Source: Silene latifolia
Lineage: Eukaryota; Streptophyta; Magnoliopsida; Caryophyllales; Caryophyllaceae
Direction of reading: 5' to 3'
Assembly: GCF_048544455.1 (NCBI RefSeq)
Contig: NC_133537.1
Location: 149,460,058 to 149,524,057 of the forward strand
Length of the DNA stretch: 64,000 nucleotides
How positions within the stretch are numbered: the first letter of the stretch is position 1; the number at the start of each line of letters is the position of its first letter. Under the pieces are notes generated by a model. It was not told the DNA's origin. It searched no databases and was given only the letters and a program-made list of their open reading frames with translations. The translations under genes and the position numbers were made by a program. This document shows, piece after piece, positions 1 to 10,903 of this stretch.

Positions 1-1401
1 CCCATAGGGGTAGCTCGTGGGATCTCCCCATGTAGTCGAGTCAACTTCATAGGAATGAAAGACGCCGCTATCATTCCCCACGCCTCTCCACTAAAGCAGA
101 TGGGCCATGTTGGTCCCAATACCCTGCATATAGGCTATCTAATGTAGGTTCCCAAGCATTAAGGCGTTGAAAACTCTCTCCGTAAGCTCACTGATCTGCA
201 TTAGAGGGCTGAAGGCTGACAGGTAGCTGGGATACTAGTATAGAGGTGGTCCGAGCTGCACTGGCTGGGACCTCTAACTACCTCTCTTACTCTCCTGGGG
301 CCTCTCCCCGCTCTAGGCACCTGGTCCTCCGCCCTAGCGTAGTCTCCCCCGACCGGCTCAGGAATCTCCTATAGAAGGTCGTCTATGATCAGGTAGGTCT
401 GCTCGGGGAGGTCACTCTCAGCCAACGACTCAGTCACTGAAAGGGTCCGGATCGAGCACTCTCATCCAACTCCTACCTCTCACCCTCTAAGCTAACCCAC
501 CATCACCCAACACTCTCAGCCACTTATGACAGACGAAGTAAGCCCTATCCAAAGTCGGAACAACCGGAACCAAAGGTTTGAGATCCGAAGAGGCCTCAAA
601 ACTAGTCAACCTCTCCGCTAGGCGAGTGGCAATAGCACCACAACTAAGGTAACGGGTCGGAGACTTGGTCATCAAGGCCAAACTGACACACACTATGGTC
701 GGGCCACTGTAAGCAACGCACTTCTGTTGGGTGGGGTTCAGGTAAGAGACCAACAACATGATCTTATGTGAGTTAAGCTTACTCACATCTATCCTACCAT
801 AGAGCAAAAAGGTCAGGGCTCTGAGAAAGATCTTGAAAGTCACATGTTAAATGTCATTAATTAACATGTTACTTGAAGAAGGGGGATATCTACCACTGAA
901 CAAAGGCATGTAGCCACTGGCACCACACTCAGTCGGGACATCTCCAAGATATCCCTTCTTGGCCCATGAAAGCCTCAGGTGGTCGGCGAACTGGTTTTGG
1001 GTCCGGTAGAAACTAGTGTTCATCAACCAGAAGCCTACCATCTTCTCAGTCACATCGTAAGTGAAGGCACTCATGAACTCTAAGGTAAAAAAGCCATAAG
1101 AGTGTTTCCTCAGGTGTTACAACCCCTCCAAACCCAGAGTCTAAAAGATATGTCGGACATCTACTTCTATTTTTAGCTCCTCTAACACACTCGTGTCTAT
1201 GCATCTAATGGGTCTCATTGGGCGACTCAAAAACTCTACAAAAGCGTCTCTTTGCTTAAAACCAGTAAAGATTACCGTAGGGTATCCAGGAACTGGTGGA
1301 ACAGTAGGTCCCTGAGTTCTTTCCCCTACCTCTGGCTCAGCGGTGCGTGACCTCTTGCTTTGTCGGGTTGTAGAGGCAGTTCTCGGCATCTGTTTCAACA
1401 T
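1..1401 (-). pseudogene. Athila-like 'plant transposon protein' ORF, decayed
   Basis: Reading from 1401 leftwards, three consecutive minus-strand pieces (1401-1141, 1074-847, 843-487) look like one protein broken by frameshifts and stops. The N-terminus is basic (RTASTTRQSKRSRT), then comes a stretch of the form VIFTGFKQRDAFVEFLSRP...IRCIDTSVLEEL. This matches in layout the ORF at 63177 (VIFTSDSHREKFILFAKKP...KFICEDALSKL). A later part (FSGRYPPSSSN...GRIDVSKLNSHKIMLLVSYL) matches the later part of that ORF. The family is the uncharacterised 'putative plant transposon protein' found with Athila-like retroelements; no enzymatic function is known to me. Positions 1-486 probably hold the decayed C-terminal tail. 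It could also be a gag-like protein. Confidence 0.6.
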
Positions 1402-2805
1402 AGTTTAACCATATATCGGGTTTTTACAACTCAAGATAGAGCTTTCAAATACTTATATACGATGAAGATGATGCTTAAGATAAATTCCTTGTCAAAGTAT
1501 GTTAAGTTTTGAGAGAAAACACGATTTTTGCTAATTCCTTATATTTTTGCATGACATAAAAGATACTTTAAAATTCAAAAGGATAAAGCTTAACCAAGCT
1601 ACAGAAACAACTTGGGTTGAATGTCTACCAAAACAAGCTTAATAAGTCGGTAATGGTAGCGAAATTTAGGGCAAAATTTCAGATTTGTGCACTTTAAGAC
1701 GAAGTTTTAAGACGAATGTTTTTGGTGAAAATAACCAAAATCAAGCACCTAATATGATACTACTAATATCCCCTATCCTTTTTCAACACTTAAAGATGAA
1801 TTTGATGAACAAAAATCAAAATTTGGGGCAAACCCTAGAAAAATTCGAGTTGAACATAGTTGCTAATTAGGTTTAATTTTGCAATTCCTAACATCAATAA
1901 CAACGACTCAAGCTGATTTCTACAAACATACTACAATTATAATGCAAAAACTTTGCGTATAAATCGAAATTCCAGAAAATCCAACACCATTACATACTAC
2001 AAATTGATAAAAAATCAAAGAAAAGAAGTAGAAGTTTACCTTGAATAAGTTGCAAACGGATTTAGGGAATGAACTTAGGAAGGTGTGGAAGAAGCAAGCA
2101 AAATATTTGGTAAGGTTTTGTGAAGGAGATAGTTTAGGGAAAGAACTTAGGTTTTGAATTAGTAAATAAGAATAAAAGGATGAAAGAAAGAAGTTATAGG
2201 ATCGAGGGAATTTTACGGAACCCGTGTACAGTAGCAGCATACTCGATCGAGTATCTAAGGTACTCGATCGAGTTGAGGTTGCTCGGTCGAGTTTTGACGC
2301 TGGTAGAATAAGCATGGATTCTGTGTTTTATCAAACTCAGTAGAGTAAGTCTAAAACAAGCGGCAAAAGATTACGAGTCCATTAGTCGTTCCTGGAAAAT
2401 AACAATTCTTTCGGAGTCTAAGGCCTACTTAGAACTCATCACTAATTATTTTTATACCATCACTATTGATTAACATTACTTTGCATATAACACATTTACC
2501 GTACTAAAAACATTACAATTTCTATTCTACAACATCTCATACAACATACGATTCAATTTGATCATTACGTACCTTGATTCACATAGCTATTAAGAACAGT
2601 AATGATATTCTATTCATACATATGCATACCAAATTCTAGCACACGGCATATTCATACCCGTTTATCATACATTACCAACCTGTAAATCAATTATCACTTA
2701 CATGTCACCATATAATCTCATGTATACTTCCAATACATCTTACCGTCCATCCACACACTTACGCATACACGACTATATAAACAGTTACGCATCACATATT
2801 TCTAT
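1402..2805 (-). other. non-coding leader of the left Athila-like fragment
   Basis: No convincing coding sequence. This AT-rich stretch lies upstream of the decayed ORF on the minus strand and carries a small cluster of TCGATCGA-type words at 2241-2292. The same word marks the Athila element at 25004-34564, so this may be a relative of that family. It ends abruptly at 2805, where the Tat LTR begins with TGTGGACATGG. Confidence 0.45.
2241..2292. repeat. TCGATCGA palindrome cluster (left fragment)
   Basis: Two exact TCGATCGA words (2243, 2264) and one variant TCGGTCGA (2283), spaced about 20 bp apart. They belong to the word family seen at 25945-26127, 28033-28192, 32300-32535 and 34109-34290. 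Confidence 0.7.
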
Positions 2806-3607
2806 TGTGGACATGGGCCACCCGCGCCGCGCGCACCCGTGCGTTGGTTTCGAGGCGGCGACACTTCTCCCACGGAAACTTGGTTTGCCAAAGCAAGTCA
2901 TCGGCCGTTACTGATTGGTGAGGCATTGAAACCTGTGAAAGGCTGAATAAGCCTGCATTTGTGGAGTTGCCACCAATTTATTGAGGAAAAATTGGAAACC
3001 GTTCGAATACTTCCTGCCATGTCAAGACACAAAGTAGTGACATGAACACTAAGAACTCGTTACCCTTAGAATTCTATGTCTAGAATGACTCTCGAGATGC
3101 CAATGGACACTGATGTCAAGAGATAACTGAGTAAGGGGTGAGGGTACGTATTAGGAAGCTCTTTAATTCTAACGCCTAATCCCGCCCGCCTCGATAGCGG
3201 CCTCTACTAATGATTAGGGAAATCGTTCATATTTGATATGTTGTCGATGTAATGCATGCAATGCAACAAACATAGATTAATCCTAGCATGTGGAATTAGA
3301 CTATGTCGATTAACACGTATTTTAGCAAACAATTGGGTCGAAGTCGGAAGTTAGATGTTAGATTAATTACATGTGAATAATAACGATAAATGAAAATTAC
3401 AAATATTATAAGGCTTATTTGATCTACGTCAGAAGCACGCTCAAAAACGTGATTTCGAAGAAGAAAATGAAAGAAAATAAAATTAAAAAATTAAAGTATG
3501 AAAATACGTCAGATGAGAGGTGATAATACGAATAATAGCTGATTTAAACCGTAATTAGAAGCTACGTCAAAGCAAGAAAGTGTTCAGGGACAGAAGAAAA
3601 CCCAGAA

Positions 3608-4825
3608 CAGGCGCATCACCTGCTGCGTCCTCCGGAAGAGGCGCAACACTTCCTGCGTCTGCTCTTGAGTTAGATTCTGGCTGTGATGTCAGAACCGCGG
3701 GCCATTTATCGTTCATTGGTCGATTTAAGATCGATTATTGATATTAGACTCGAGTTAAAGTGCTTTAATTGATTAGATGCATCTAGGCAAGTCATAATAT
3801 AAAATGGATTAAAAACCAGAAATTACAGCGGTTTACAGGATTATGATGAACTCGTGTTGGAAATACGAAGGGGAGAAACTTGAAGTTAAATTAAGACGAA
3901 ATTGGACAAATAAGACTCAAAAGAAAACTCATGTAGAAAGTTAAGATTCCAGAACCTCGACATGAACAAGTCGAATCATGAAGAATCGATTTGAATTAAA
4001 ACGGCGAAATCCCGCAAGTATTGAATTACTCTGGATTAAGGACGAATTAAGCATTGTAAATAAAAAGGATTTGTTAAAACATGATTTATGTACTGAAACA
4101 ACTAAGAAAGCAAAGAAAAACGTAAGAAAGAGAAACTTGCAAAAAGTCGAGGAAGAAGAAGACCAGGAGCAGCAAGCAGCCTCTGGAAGAGGCGCAGCAA
4201 GGCTGCGATCCTTCGAAGAGGCGTAGCTGCTGCTGCATTTCTTCTTGACGTCTGACCTCCGCTGTTTCGTAAAAAACAGTTTCAAAAGAATATCGGTTTT
4301 TGAACGTGCTCTTGATATAAATCTTACATTAATTAATACAAGATACAAGATACAATAAACAAAATGGGATTTACACCCTCAAACTTATATGTTTGACGAA
4401 ACGAGATTGACTAAAGTTATCGTTTAGTGATTGCTCGACTCGAATATGCGTGGAAAGTGCTCTTGTTAAAGGATTTAAAAGATTGATTAAGGTCATTAAA
4501 CAGAGTTGGTCAAATTTGTCGGTCTATGCAACGTGACTGGGACTCGGAAGGATCTCATCTGACGTGGTCGATTGATCAAGCACGTAGGCGTCAAAAGCAA
4601 TAGCGTGGTCTATAATGCAAAGAGAGATAAAGAAGGAGCGGAACACTCGCGTGCCAAATATGGAGGCCGAAGGCCTTTATTTATACTAAACATACGGAGG
4701 AGTTTAGGAAAGACACGGATTTGGAAACAAATCACAGAAATATTCTGAAAAGCATGAAAACAGGGCAAGAGAAGAGGCGCCGCAGCTACTGCGATTCTTG
4801 GAAGAGGCGCAGCACCTGCTGCGTC
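3608..4825. repeat. three blocks of GAGGCGCAGCA...TGCTGCGTC words in the Tat LTR
   Basis: Blocks at 3608-3660, 4185-4240 and 4771-4825 each contain one or two copies of GAAGAGGCGCAGCA paired with TGCTGCGTC. The two halves are partly self-complementary, giving hairpins. The same word occurs inside the element at 6065-6117 and 9782-9804, upstream of both antisense genes. Confidence 0.7.
4678..4685 (-). promoter_or_regulatory. TATA box of the outer Tat LTR
   Basis: Minus-strand TATAAATA in the context TAGTATAAATAAAGGCCTTC. The GC-rich inverted word at 4771-4825 lies about 90 to 140 bp upstream in the element sense. Confidence 0.6.
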
Positions 4826-5236
4826 GTTTCCCCAAATGTTTCCTCCTCACCAAGAAAGAATTACGCGTTTTATTATGGAATTTCGGTAGATCTATACTTC
4901 CTTATTCCATAAACCAAAAAATACGGAAAGATATTTACTCAAAAATATTAATTTAAATTAGGAATAAATATCCAGAGAATTCTAGAATATTCCGACTCGA
5001 CATTTAAACGGTTTTTAGAAAATGAAGCGGTTTTTGACCCGGACTCCAAATGAACTCCGATTACTATCAAAAAGATCGTATCGGTGTGTAGATGACCACC
5101 AAGGGGTTGACTCAAGTGTTTGAGCTATCACCTGTTGATGAACTTACGAACTCTCATAAAATCGTTCCGCGTATCAAACATGCGGCCCAATCATCACTAG
5201 GTGGTTGGCGGGAGGTGTAGAAATGAGGTATCTATA

Positions 5237-5251
5237 GAGCCCCCACTTTGA
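5237..5251 (-). other. polypurine tract of the outer Tat element
   Basis: Minus-strand TCAAAGTGGGGGCTC abuts the LTR, as expected for plus-strand DNA priming. The nested Tat-type element has the same sequence type at 14083. Confidence 0.65.
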
Positions 5252-5397
5252 CTGAGGCTTGGACAAGGAGAAAGTCAAAGTATAGCCATTAGGTCAATCG
5301 AAGATTACAACCTGACGACTATGGCGATGCGAGACGTCTCACGGGGTCTGAGCCAAGGACCTGTCGTAGGGAACATTTTAGAGTATGTCTATTATCG

Positions 5398-5470
5398 GGG
5401 AGGGTCGTTTAAAGTCCATTAGACTACGTAAGGAAGCTCGCCAGCCATAAAAAGAAACCATGCCTGAGTC
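5398..5470 (-). other. conserved block next to the Tat 3' LTR
   Basis: About 70 bp containing GTCCATTAGAC and AAGCTCGCCAGCCATAA are shared with 14157-14225 in the nested Tat-type element, although the surrounding sequence has diverged. I see no protein motif that explains this. It may be a cis-acting RNA or DNA element. Confidence 0.5.
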
Positions 5471-5474
5471 GGAA

Positions 5475-5836
5475 ACGGCGCTCCCTTGACACCGTGGGGA
5501 ACAATAAAGATATCTGATCGACAACGGCGCGCCCTTGGCACCACTGAGGAGAAAAGGTATCTGATCGATAACGGCGCGCCTTTGCCAACGTTGAGGAGAA
5601 AAGGTATCTGATCGACAACGGCGCGCCCTTGGTACCGCTGAGGAGAAAGTTATCTGATCGACAACGGCGCGCACTTGGCACCGCTGAGGAGAAAAGTTAT
5701 GTGATCGACAACGGCGCGCCCTTGGCACCGTTGAGGAGAAAAGGTATCCGATCGACAATGGGGCGCTCTTGGCACCGCTGAAGAGAAAAGGTATCTGATC
5801 GACAATGACGCGTCATTGGCATCGCTGAGGAGAAAA
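5475..5836. repeat. 47-bp tandem repeat array in the Tat 3' region
   Basis: About 7.7 copies of a roughly 47-bp unit that starts ACGGCGCGCCCTTGGCACC and ends GGTATCTGATCGACA. Units differ from each other by a few bases and small indels. The core contains the palindrome GGCGCGCC. A tandem array between pol and the 3' LTR is a known trait of some Tat elements. Confidence 0.85.
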
Positions 5837-6256
5837 TCCGCTCGGGTCGTCCGAAATTCCGAAGAGGAGAAGCCAATGAATTGTATTTAGTGATCACGAA
5901 TTCTCTCGGGGAACAAAATGCCATATGTTGAAGATAAGAAGAGAATGCCAAAAAGAGCCGTATGTTGAAGATAAGAAGTTGGGGAATAGGCGCATGAAGC
6001 CCGTGCTCATGAATAACGAACTTATAACGGATTTTAACAAATTTTGGAGGAAACTGGCTGGAGAAAGGCGCAGCATAAGCGGCAAATTTTGGAAGAGACG
6101 CAGCAGGCACTGCGTCCTTTCCTGGGTTCGTCCCTATCTGGGTAAAAACCCGACTAAAGCTGTGTTTTGTTATTCATTTCAAAACAAAAACATTTCATTT
6201 CTTTACAAAAACTCAACCAAATTCCATCAAAATTTGATCAAATCTCGCCATAAATC
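5837..6256. other. non-coding; GC word block upstream of the first antisense gene
   Basis: Contains a short direct repeat (TATGTTGAAGATAAGAAG at about 5922 and 5960) and, at 6065-6117, a block of the GAGGCGCAGCA/TGCTGCGTC-type word also seen in the LTR. The block ends about 140 bp before the ATG at 6257. No strong TATA box is visible here. Confidence 0.5.
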
Positions 6257-9088
6257 ATGACTAACCAAGGTATGTGTCTTGTACTTGCTTTACTTTGCAT
6301 TTGAGCTTTAATTATGGGTCGAAAATTAGGGTTTATATACCCTTTTATGTCGAAAATTTGGGGCTTTCATCTCAAATGGATATGTCTCATGAAATTGACA
6401 TTAGAAATGAGTAATTGGCCATGTTAGGAACATAACCATGTATCCCTTTTTCAATTTTCGTCAAGTATTGAGGATTTGAGGGCGAAATGTGACAGTCTCT
6501 CTACTAAACCATAAAACCCTTCGAAAATGGCCCTATGCTAGTCCATTTTTGATGAAACTTGGTGTTTTGGAAGCCTTGAGTAATGGGTAAACTCGCTATC
6601 ATGCCGGATTTTTGATTTGTGACGGCTTCTCTGGGACACTTTTGTGTGGCATAATTGCTATTGTAGCGAAATGCTGCCGAATTTTCGACTCAAACCCGCA
6701 ACTAGGCTTGAACTTAGGCTTGTCTTGACTCATACTACCGCATGTGTGGTTGGACTTTGGAAAGCATGGCCAAAGATGTCCAGAAATGCCGCTTTTAAAT
6801 GTTTGGAACGCTTGAAAATACGCTTAATATTGCTCTGTTTACTTTGATTTGCAGAGGACGTACCTTCTACGTCGGGGAGAGAGCCCATGGAGATTGACGT
6901 TGAGCCTTCCACTGCTCTGGGAGCGACTCAGGAGGTGGAGGACGACATAGAGGAGAAGGACGTACGGAGGGCCAACCTAGGACGAGGCGGCCGTCAACTC
7001 GCAAGAGCACCTGAGTGGGCCGAGAAATGGGATGGGAGACATCTCATTTGGGCGGCAGAGAGCCACTTGTTATACAGGACGGCGAGGAGTATGGTAAGCC
7101 CTCAGCTTGCCATTTCCTATTCATTTATTTCCTTATTTCTTTTCATTTGCTATGCTTAGGAAAGCTTTCTTTCGAATTGACGTAAGAGGCTGGGAACACG
7201 AGGTCCTTCTCTGGTTACACGACGATGATGGACGCCTTCGGAAGCTGATGGAGGAGAAGAAGGCTATCATCGAGCAGGGAGCCTTCGGTGCCTTGGTACG
7301 AGGCTGGAGGGAGATCAAGGAGAGGAAGATTTGGGCTAACCTGATCCTGATTTGGGCTAACCTGATCCTGATTTGAGCCTTTCTTGATCGGTTTAAGGAC
7401 ATGACCTCGAATTTCCATATGCCTTTTAGAGCGATCAGGTTCACCTTACAGGACTACGGCATGATCTCGGGTTTGTCGTGTAGGGAGGAGCCTTTGGTGT
7501 GGTCGTCGGTGGCCATAAGGATAGACTCGGCTGAGGTGAGGAGTCCAGTTGACTGGAACCTGGCTACGAGTGCGGCCCAAGTTCCTAGTTTGGTGACGAG
7601 TACCTACGTTAGGGACTACTTCGGTGGCAGGGTTTCGGCGAGAGTGAGGATGGATGGACGCATGGTGCCTCCACCACCTTGTACTGCTAAGTAGCGGGCT
7701 CGTCTATGGTTGTTGTGGTTCTTGTCATTGATCTACGTCGGAGACAAGGGGGAGAGGTTGTCGACGAAGCTTCCTCCGTTCCTTGCTGACTTGAGAAGCC
7801 TAGGTCATTGGAACTGGGTTACTCCTAGTTTTGCGGTCCTCACGCGCTACATGAGGGCCATGGTTCATCCGGAGTTGATGGAGAAGGGGACTTCTCCTGC
7901 CACTGTTGGTCCTGGACATCTCTTGGAGGTATGAACCTTCGTTTAAAATATGAAAGATCCTATTTTCATTTTTAGAGTATGAAAGGTCATTTTTGTAGAG
8001 AATGATTTGTAATCATTATTATTTTTATTTTTATTTGTCTACAGGCGTGGGTGTACTCCTACTTTCTTAGCTTCGCGCCCACGATCATAGGAATGACCCC
8101 TCATTTTATTAATTTAGTGTGTGTCCAGGCCTTGGGAGAGCTACTCTGGGGCTCCAGCCTTTGTAGTTGCGGTTCTCCATCCTCGGAGTTCGAGCCGGTT
8201 GCTGTTGACGACCCCCATGGGGCTTGTGTGGTACTTTGGTGAGCGTTTGGCTGGGCAGTGCTCTCGCGATGCTTTTACGGTCCCTATCGATCCTCCACGG
8301 ACGATGTTTAGGGGGCCTTCAAAGGCTGAGAGGACAGCTGATCTGGCTGGCGCGAGTGGTGAAGCCTTCCTCCTTCCTCGTGAGGAGTACGCTGTGTTTG
8401 TTTGCCGGAGGCTGGCGTACTGGCCGATCGTGGTAAGCATGTCTACTGTTTACTTGTCTTTGATAAACCAGATGATGACGAATGATCACCAAAATAATGA
8501 ATCACTTGAGTTTTGCAGGAGACCGAGGTGGAGGGCGTCGAGCCCCTAGCTTTTCGAGAGACGTTAGAGTACACTGACTCGGCGGGCATGACGGTGATCT
8601 CGGAGATCTGGGATTTCAGCGAGGCGGTGACTGACGCTGGCTTGGATGAGTGGCAGAACATCGTGAGGAGGGTAAGCCCCCAGCTTTGGTTGTCTTTTGT
8701 ATTTTTCTACTTTATTACATAGGAATGCATTTGCTTGAACCTTTTTTGTATTTGAATGCAAGTGGCACCATCTAGGCACGTCGAGCTGTGGAGGATGGCG
8801 AACTGGCTGCGAGCTACAGCCATCGAGGCTCTCAGGGGTGGTTCGGGGCGACAGGTATGAACCTTTCGTACCCATTCTTTTACTTTATTATCTCTAATTT
8901 TGTGAAGCGAAGTAAAGTAAGGTAAAATATCGCTCCATTTTCCTGTGTAGAGGGAACGTGGTTTGGAGCGTGAGCTGGCGCAGTTCCAGGAGGAGACGAC
9001 CCGCTTGCTAAGGGAGCTCGAGGCCAAAGATGCTAAGATCGCTGCCCTTGAGGCGACAGTGCCTGAGCTAAAGGGTCGTCGGGACTAG
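6257..9088 (+). pseudogene. antisense intron-bearing plant mobile domain (PMD)-like gene, broken
   Basis: A multi-exon gene on the strand opposite to the Tat pol. Proposed exons: 6257-6269, 6855-7093, 7160-7928, 8045-8432, 8519-8671, 8763-8854 and 8951-9088, with GT-AG introns (GTATGT, GTAAGC or GTATGA donors). The exon 1/2 join is in frame. The third exon carries the part I recognise as plant mobile domain: NFHMPFRAIRFTLQDYG followed by ISGLS, then LADLRSLGHWNWVTPSFA. The last exon is a short coiled coil (ERELAQFQEETTRLLRELEA) ending in TAG. It is broken by in-frame stops at about 7374 and 7692 and by single-base frame shifts near 7160, in exon 4 and near 8763. A 21-bp duplication (7328-7370) adjoins the first stop. 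PMD proteins are linked to transposons and to the MAIN/MAIL family; the role here is unknown. Confidence 0.65.
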
Positions 9089-9781
9089 TTTGTTGACTAG
9101 TGTTTGTTGTTCATTTGTATATCTTTTGGACGTCATTTTGGGCAAGAGTCTGTATTTGATGTACATTTTGCTTTTTGGTTGTATATATTTTGGCATGCGT
9201 GCCTTTGCTATTGGGTGTTTGCTGTATCTGCAGGTTAGCTTTAAAAACAGGTTTGGCATGTGACGGTTTACGCCGTCATGCTGCCGAAATTCACATAGGA
9301 AACCACAAAGCAAAACATATAGCAAAAGGAATTCATGTACATAAATGGCCTAAATTAGCGTGAAAAGAAAAGCAAAAAAGGTGCCCGAAAATGGAAAAAA
9401 ATGAAAAAAAAAATGCTCGAAAATGGACAAAAATTACGTGACCGAACGGTAGGGCGGGCTACTCCCTAAAAAAAGAATTTAAAAGAAATGTCTAAGTATA
9501 TCATAAACAAGTTGAAAAGAGAGAGTGAAATGATTCCCCCGAAAAAAAAGAAAAAGTGAAAATGAGTAAGTGTGCGTATTTGGCAAAAGTGTCGATTTTA
9601 CCTCGGAAAGCGAACCCGTAAAAGATTAGGAAACATAAAATTGGTAATTATTCGGACTTACCGAAATAAATCCCTATAGGAATAGGAAAATTTACATAAA
9701 ACTGATTAGGAAAGATCCCGTGGCTGTCAAACGAGGAAAATAGCTAGGGGAAGAGGGGCAGTAGGGTCTACGATCCTTCGA
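9089..9781. other. non-coding spacer between the two antisense genes
   Basis: No coding signal seen. It holds A-rich runs (9365-9420, 9540-9560). Its right part (about 9640-9780) is rich in words such as ACCGAAAT and AATAGG that also occur upstream of the LTR core promoter on the other strand; this resemblance is only by eye. Confidence 0.4.
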
Positions 9782-9861
9782 TGAGGCGCAGCAACTGCTG
9801 CGTCTCTTCTCCAGTTAGTCCGTCATCAGCTGAAATTAGGAAACATTGAATAGTATAAATA
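9782..9861 (+). promoter_or_regulatory. promoter of the second antisense gene, LTR-promoter-like
   Basis: The GC word GAGGCGCAGCAACTGCTGCG is followed about 50 bp later by a TATA box, TAGTATAAATAGAGACCTC (TATAAATA at 9854-9861), then a pyrimidine-rich stretch and an ATG at 9960. The LTR of the same element has on the other strand the same GC word, then TAGTATAAATAAAGGCCTTC. The shared order suggests that this promoter derives from the LTR or shares an origin with it. Confidence 0.6.
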
Positions 9862-9959
9862 GAGACCTCGGTTGAGCTTCTATTCTCACAATTCTCTCTT
9901 TCTTGATTCCGTCTTTTACATAAAACCTCCTATATCTTCTCAAAATTTTCCAACAAAAC

Positions 9960-10037
9960 ATGGATGCCTTTGAAAATCGCATTAAGGAGTGGACGAATGA
10001 ATTTAAAAATGTGGAGAAACATGATATGGGTGCTTTT
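9960..10037 (+). pseudogene. first exon fragment of the second Tat antisense gene
   Basis: ATG at 9960, about 100 bp after a TATA box, opens a frame (MDAFENRIKEWTNEFKN) that is cut at 10037 by the 5' LTR of the copia element. The continuation lies at 39833 beyond the copia 3' LTR. The cut falls exactly between codons. The flanks CTTTT (10033-10037) and TTTTT (39828-39832) fit a copia TSD with one mismatch. Confidence 0.6.
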
Positions 10038-10903
10038 TGTTGAAGTTAGTGTCCTCCACCATAGTGCGTTTACATAATAAATCTCATTAATGGAATATCA
10101 TCAGATATTTAATTATTTGATCCTCGTCAGTTGATTAACGTAAATCGATAACGGTTGGCTGACTAGAGTTTGACGTTATTGTCGTGAGACGGCGGTGATC
10201 AACTAACCCCTTTCTGTCACACCTAAAGGAACGAACCCCAATTGACAACTAATTAATTGTATGAGATACAATTTATTTAGTCCTTTGATTTATAAACTAA
10301 AAGGTTATTCGATTTTTTTAGAGAGATTTTGAGTTGCGAACTAGAGGCACGACAGTTATTATTTAATTATGCGATACTTGAATAATAAATTTTGGGAGAC
10401 GGGTTTTAGTTAATTAATTGTTAATTCACTAAAATTGTACTAATTGATTAATGTGATTAATATTAGTACGTAAATAATATGTGTAGTGGTACACGTATAT
10501 TTACGGAGTGATTTGGACGAATTAATTATGGAAGTATTTAAACATGAAACGATGTTTAAAATAAAATTACACGTATTTGTGAGACAAATATAAGAACCAA
10601 TATGGACCCGTAAATAGGCAAGTGGACCGTGTAAAATAGAGTAGTGGATGATTAGGAACATAATCATTTCACCTTACTTTATATACTTTCATAAGTTATC
10701 TTATTATAGATTTTGGATGTGATGTAAGATTAAATAATATAAGACAATTTGTCCACTCCTACACTCTACCCTCCTATCGGTTTTCCCCCATATACACTCC
10801 AAAATGTTTGCTCATTTTGACACACAACAGCACTTGAACATTTTGCATGTGTATCTTCTTCTCTCTAAAAATAATAAAGCATCCTTTTACTAAGATTGTT
10901 AGT
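10038..10903 (+). repeat. copia 5' LTR, first part
   Basis: Begins TGTTGAAG. From 10373 on it aligns with 38934 onward, for example ATAATATGTGTAGTGGTACA and GAAGTATTTAAACATGAA. The LTR is interrupted after TTAGT at 10903 by the nested Tat-type element and resumes at 23135. Confidence 0.85.

Larger units (their letters stand above)
2806..5236 (-). repeat. 3' LTR of the outer Tat element
   Basis: The left edge TGTGGACATGGGCC parallels TGTGGACAAGGCCC of the nested Tat-type LTR at 10904, and the right edge TATCTATA followed by GAGCCCCCAC parallels TATCTACA|GAGCCCCCAC at 14082. Inner stretches are also alignable, for example AGTAAGGGGTGAGGGTACGT and GGCCTCTACTAA. Only one LTR of this element is in the window, so the TSD cannot be tested. 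The LTR carries three blocks of a GAGGCGCAGCA/TGCTGCGTC inverted word (3608-3660, 4185-4240, 4771-4825) and a minus-strand TATA box. Confidence 0.75.

Noticed and set aside
5378..5758. Repetitive minus-strand protein (RARRCRSDTFSPQR-like units)
   Set aside because: It is only the translation of the 47-bp DNA array read in several frames; not a supported repeat protein.
10440..10667. Minus-strand open frame in the copia LTR
   Set aside because: AT-rich LTR sequence also present (with changes) at 39000-39230; no motif.
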